Shown: in pieces, positions 62,581-64,000 of the stretch
Numbering within the stretch: the stretch's first letter is position 1
How the letters are laid out: each line of letters starts with the position of its first letter
Assembly (NCBI RefSeq): GCF_013761245.1
Contig: NZ_JACDUT010000002.1
Coordinates: forward strand, 248,001-312,000
Direction: 5' to 3'
From: Thermaerobacillus caldiproteolyticus
Lineage (GTDB): Bacteria; Bacillota; Bacilli; Bacillales; Anoxybacillaceae
Length of the DNA stretch: 64,000 nt
Notes under the pieces: model-generated
The model's database searches: none
Told to the model about the DNA's origin: nothing
Seen by the model: only the letters and a program-made list of their open reading frames with translations
Position numbers and translations under genes: made by a program

Positions 62581-64000
<1,420 letters not shown>

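Overview
The window comes from a low-to-moderate GC, spore-forming member of the Bacillaceae, most like Anoxybacillus, Geobacillus or Parageobacillus. The evidence is gene content and order shared with Bacillus subtilis: patA / ykwC / mcpC-type receptor / ykwB / ptsIHG-glcT, then kinE-like kinase, ykvT-ykvS, queFEDC-ykvI, clpE, and the mtn methionine-salvage cluster. Other support comes from a gerK-type germination operon, strong AAGGAGG ribosome sites and Gram-positive regulatory RNAs. The species is inferred; no rRNA is present.

Layout. 1-378 is the end of patA. 581-7867 is a leftward acyl-CoA/hydroxyacid island: an ACAD10/11-type dehydrogenase, an SDR, a dead TetR gene, a 3-hydroxyacyl-CoA dehydrogenase, an aminoglycoside-kinase-fold kinase, a ComB-type phosphatase, decayed DNA and a quinone oxidoreductase. 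8007-12440 holds ykwC, a TM2 protein, an SDR and a chemoreceptor. 12955-18745 holds a ykwB pseudogene and the glucose PTS (ptsI, ptsH, ptsG) with its antiterminator gene glcT and the RAT/terminator target. 18952-33069 is a mixed region: HAD phosphatase, Staygreen homologue, cation/proton antiporter, GGDEF-EAL protein, nitroreductase, KinE-like kinase, a decayed GH32 gene, a repeat protein, ykvT and ykvS. 33168-35958 is the preQ1 operon queC-queD-queE-queF behind a preQ1-I riboswitch. 36025-39784 is the gerKA-KC-KB-type germinant receptor. 39930-53069 holds a second chemoreceptor, ykvI, a YtkA-type lipoprotein, clpE with CtsR boxes, an ABC exporter with its TetR gene, pepF, and a yvsH-type permease behind a lysine riboswitch. 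53105-56998 holds pduL, an mhqR-like gene and two pseudogenes. 57017-64000 is methionine salvage (mtnD, B, X, W, E, U, K) with two SAM riboswitches.

The most striking item is in queF. The gene is split by 312 nt (33498-33809) exactly between the codon for the catalytic cysteine and the following proline. The insert starts with an in-frame stop and carries the P4, P7, P8 and P9 pairings and the U.G splice-site wobble of a self-splicing group I intron. Exact removal restores a standard 165-residue QueF. One preQ1 transcript would therefore carry both a riboswitch and a ribozyme.

A second theme is decay: at least six loci are frameshifted remnants (TetR, ykwB-type GNAT, GH32, ZIP transporter, DMT transporter and one unidentified), while operators and neighbouring genes are intact. 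This fits a genome that is shrinking.
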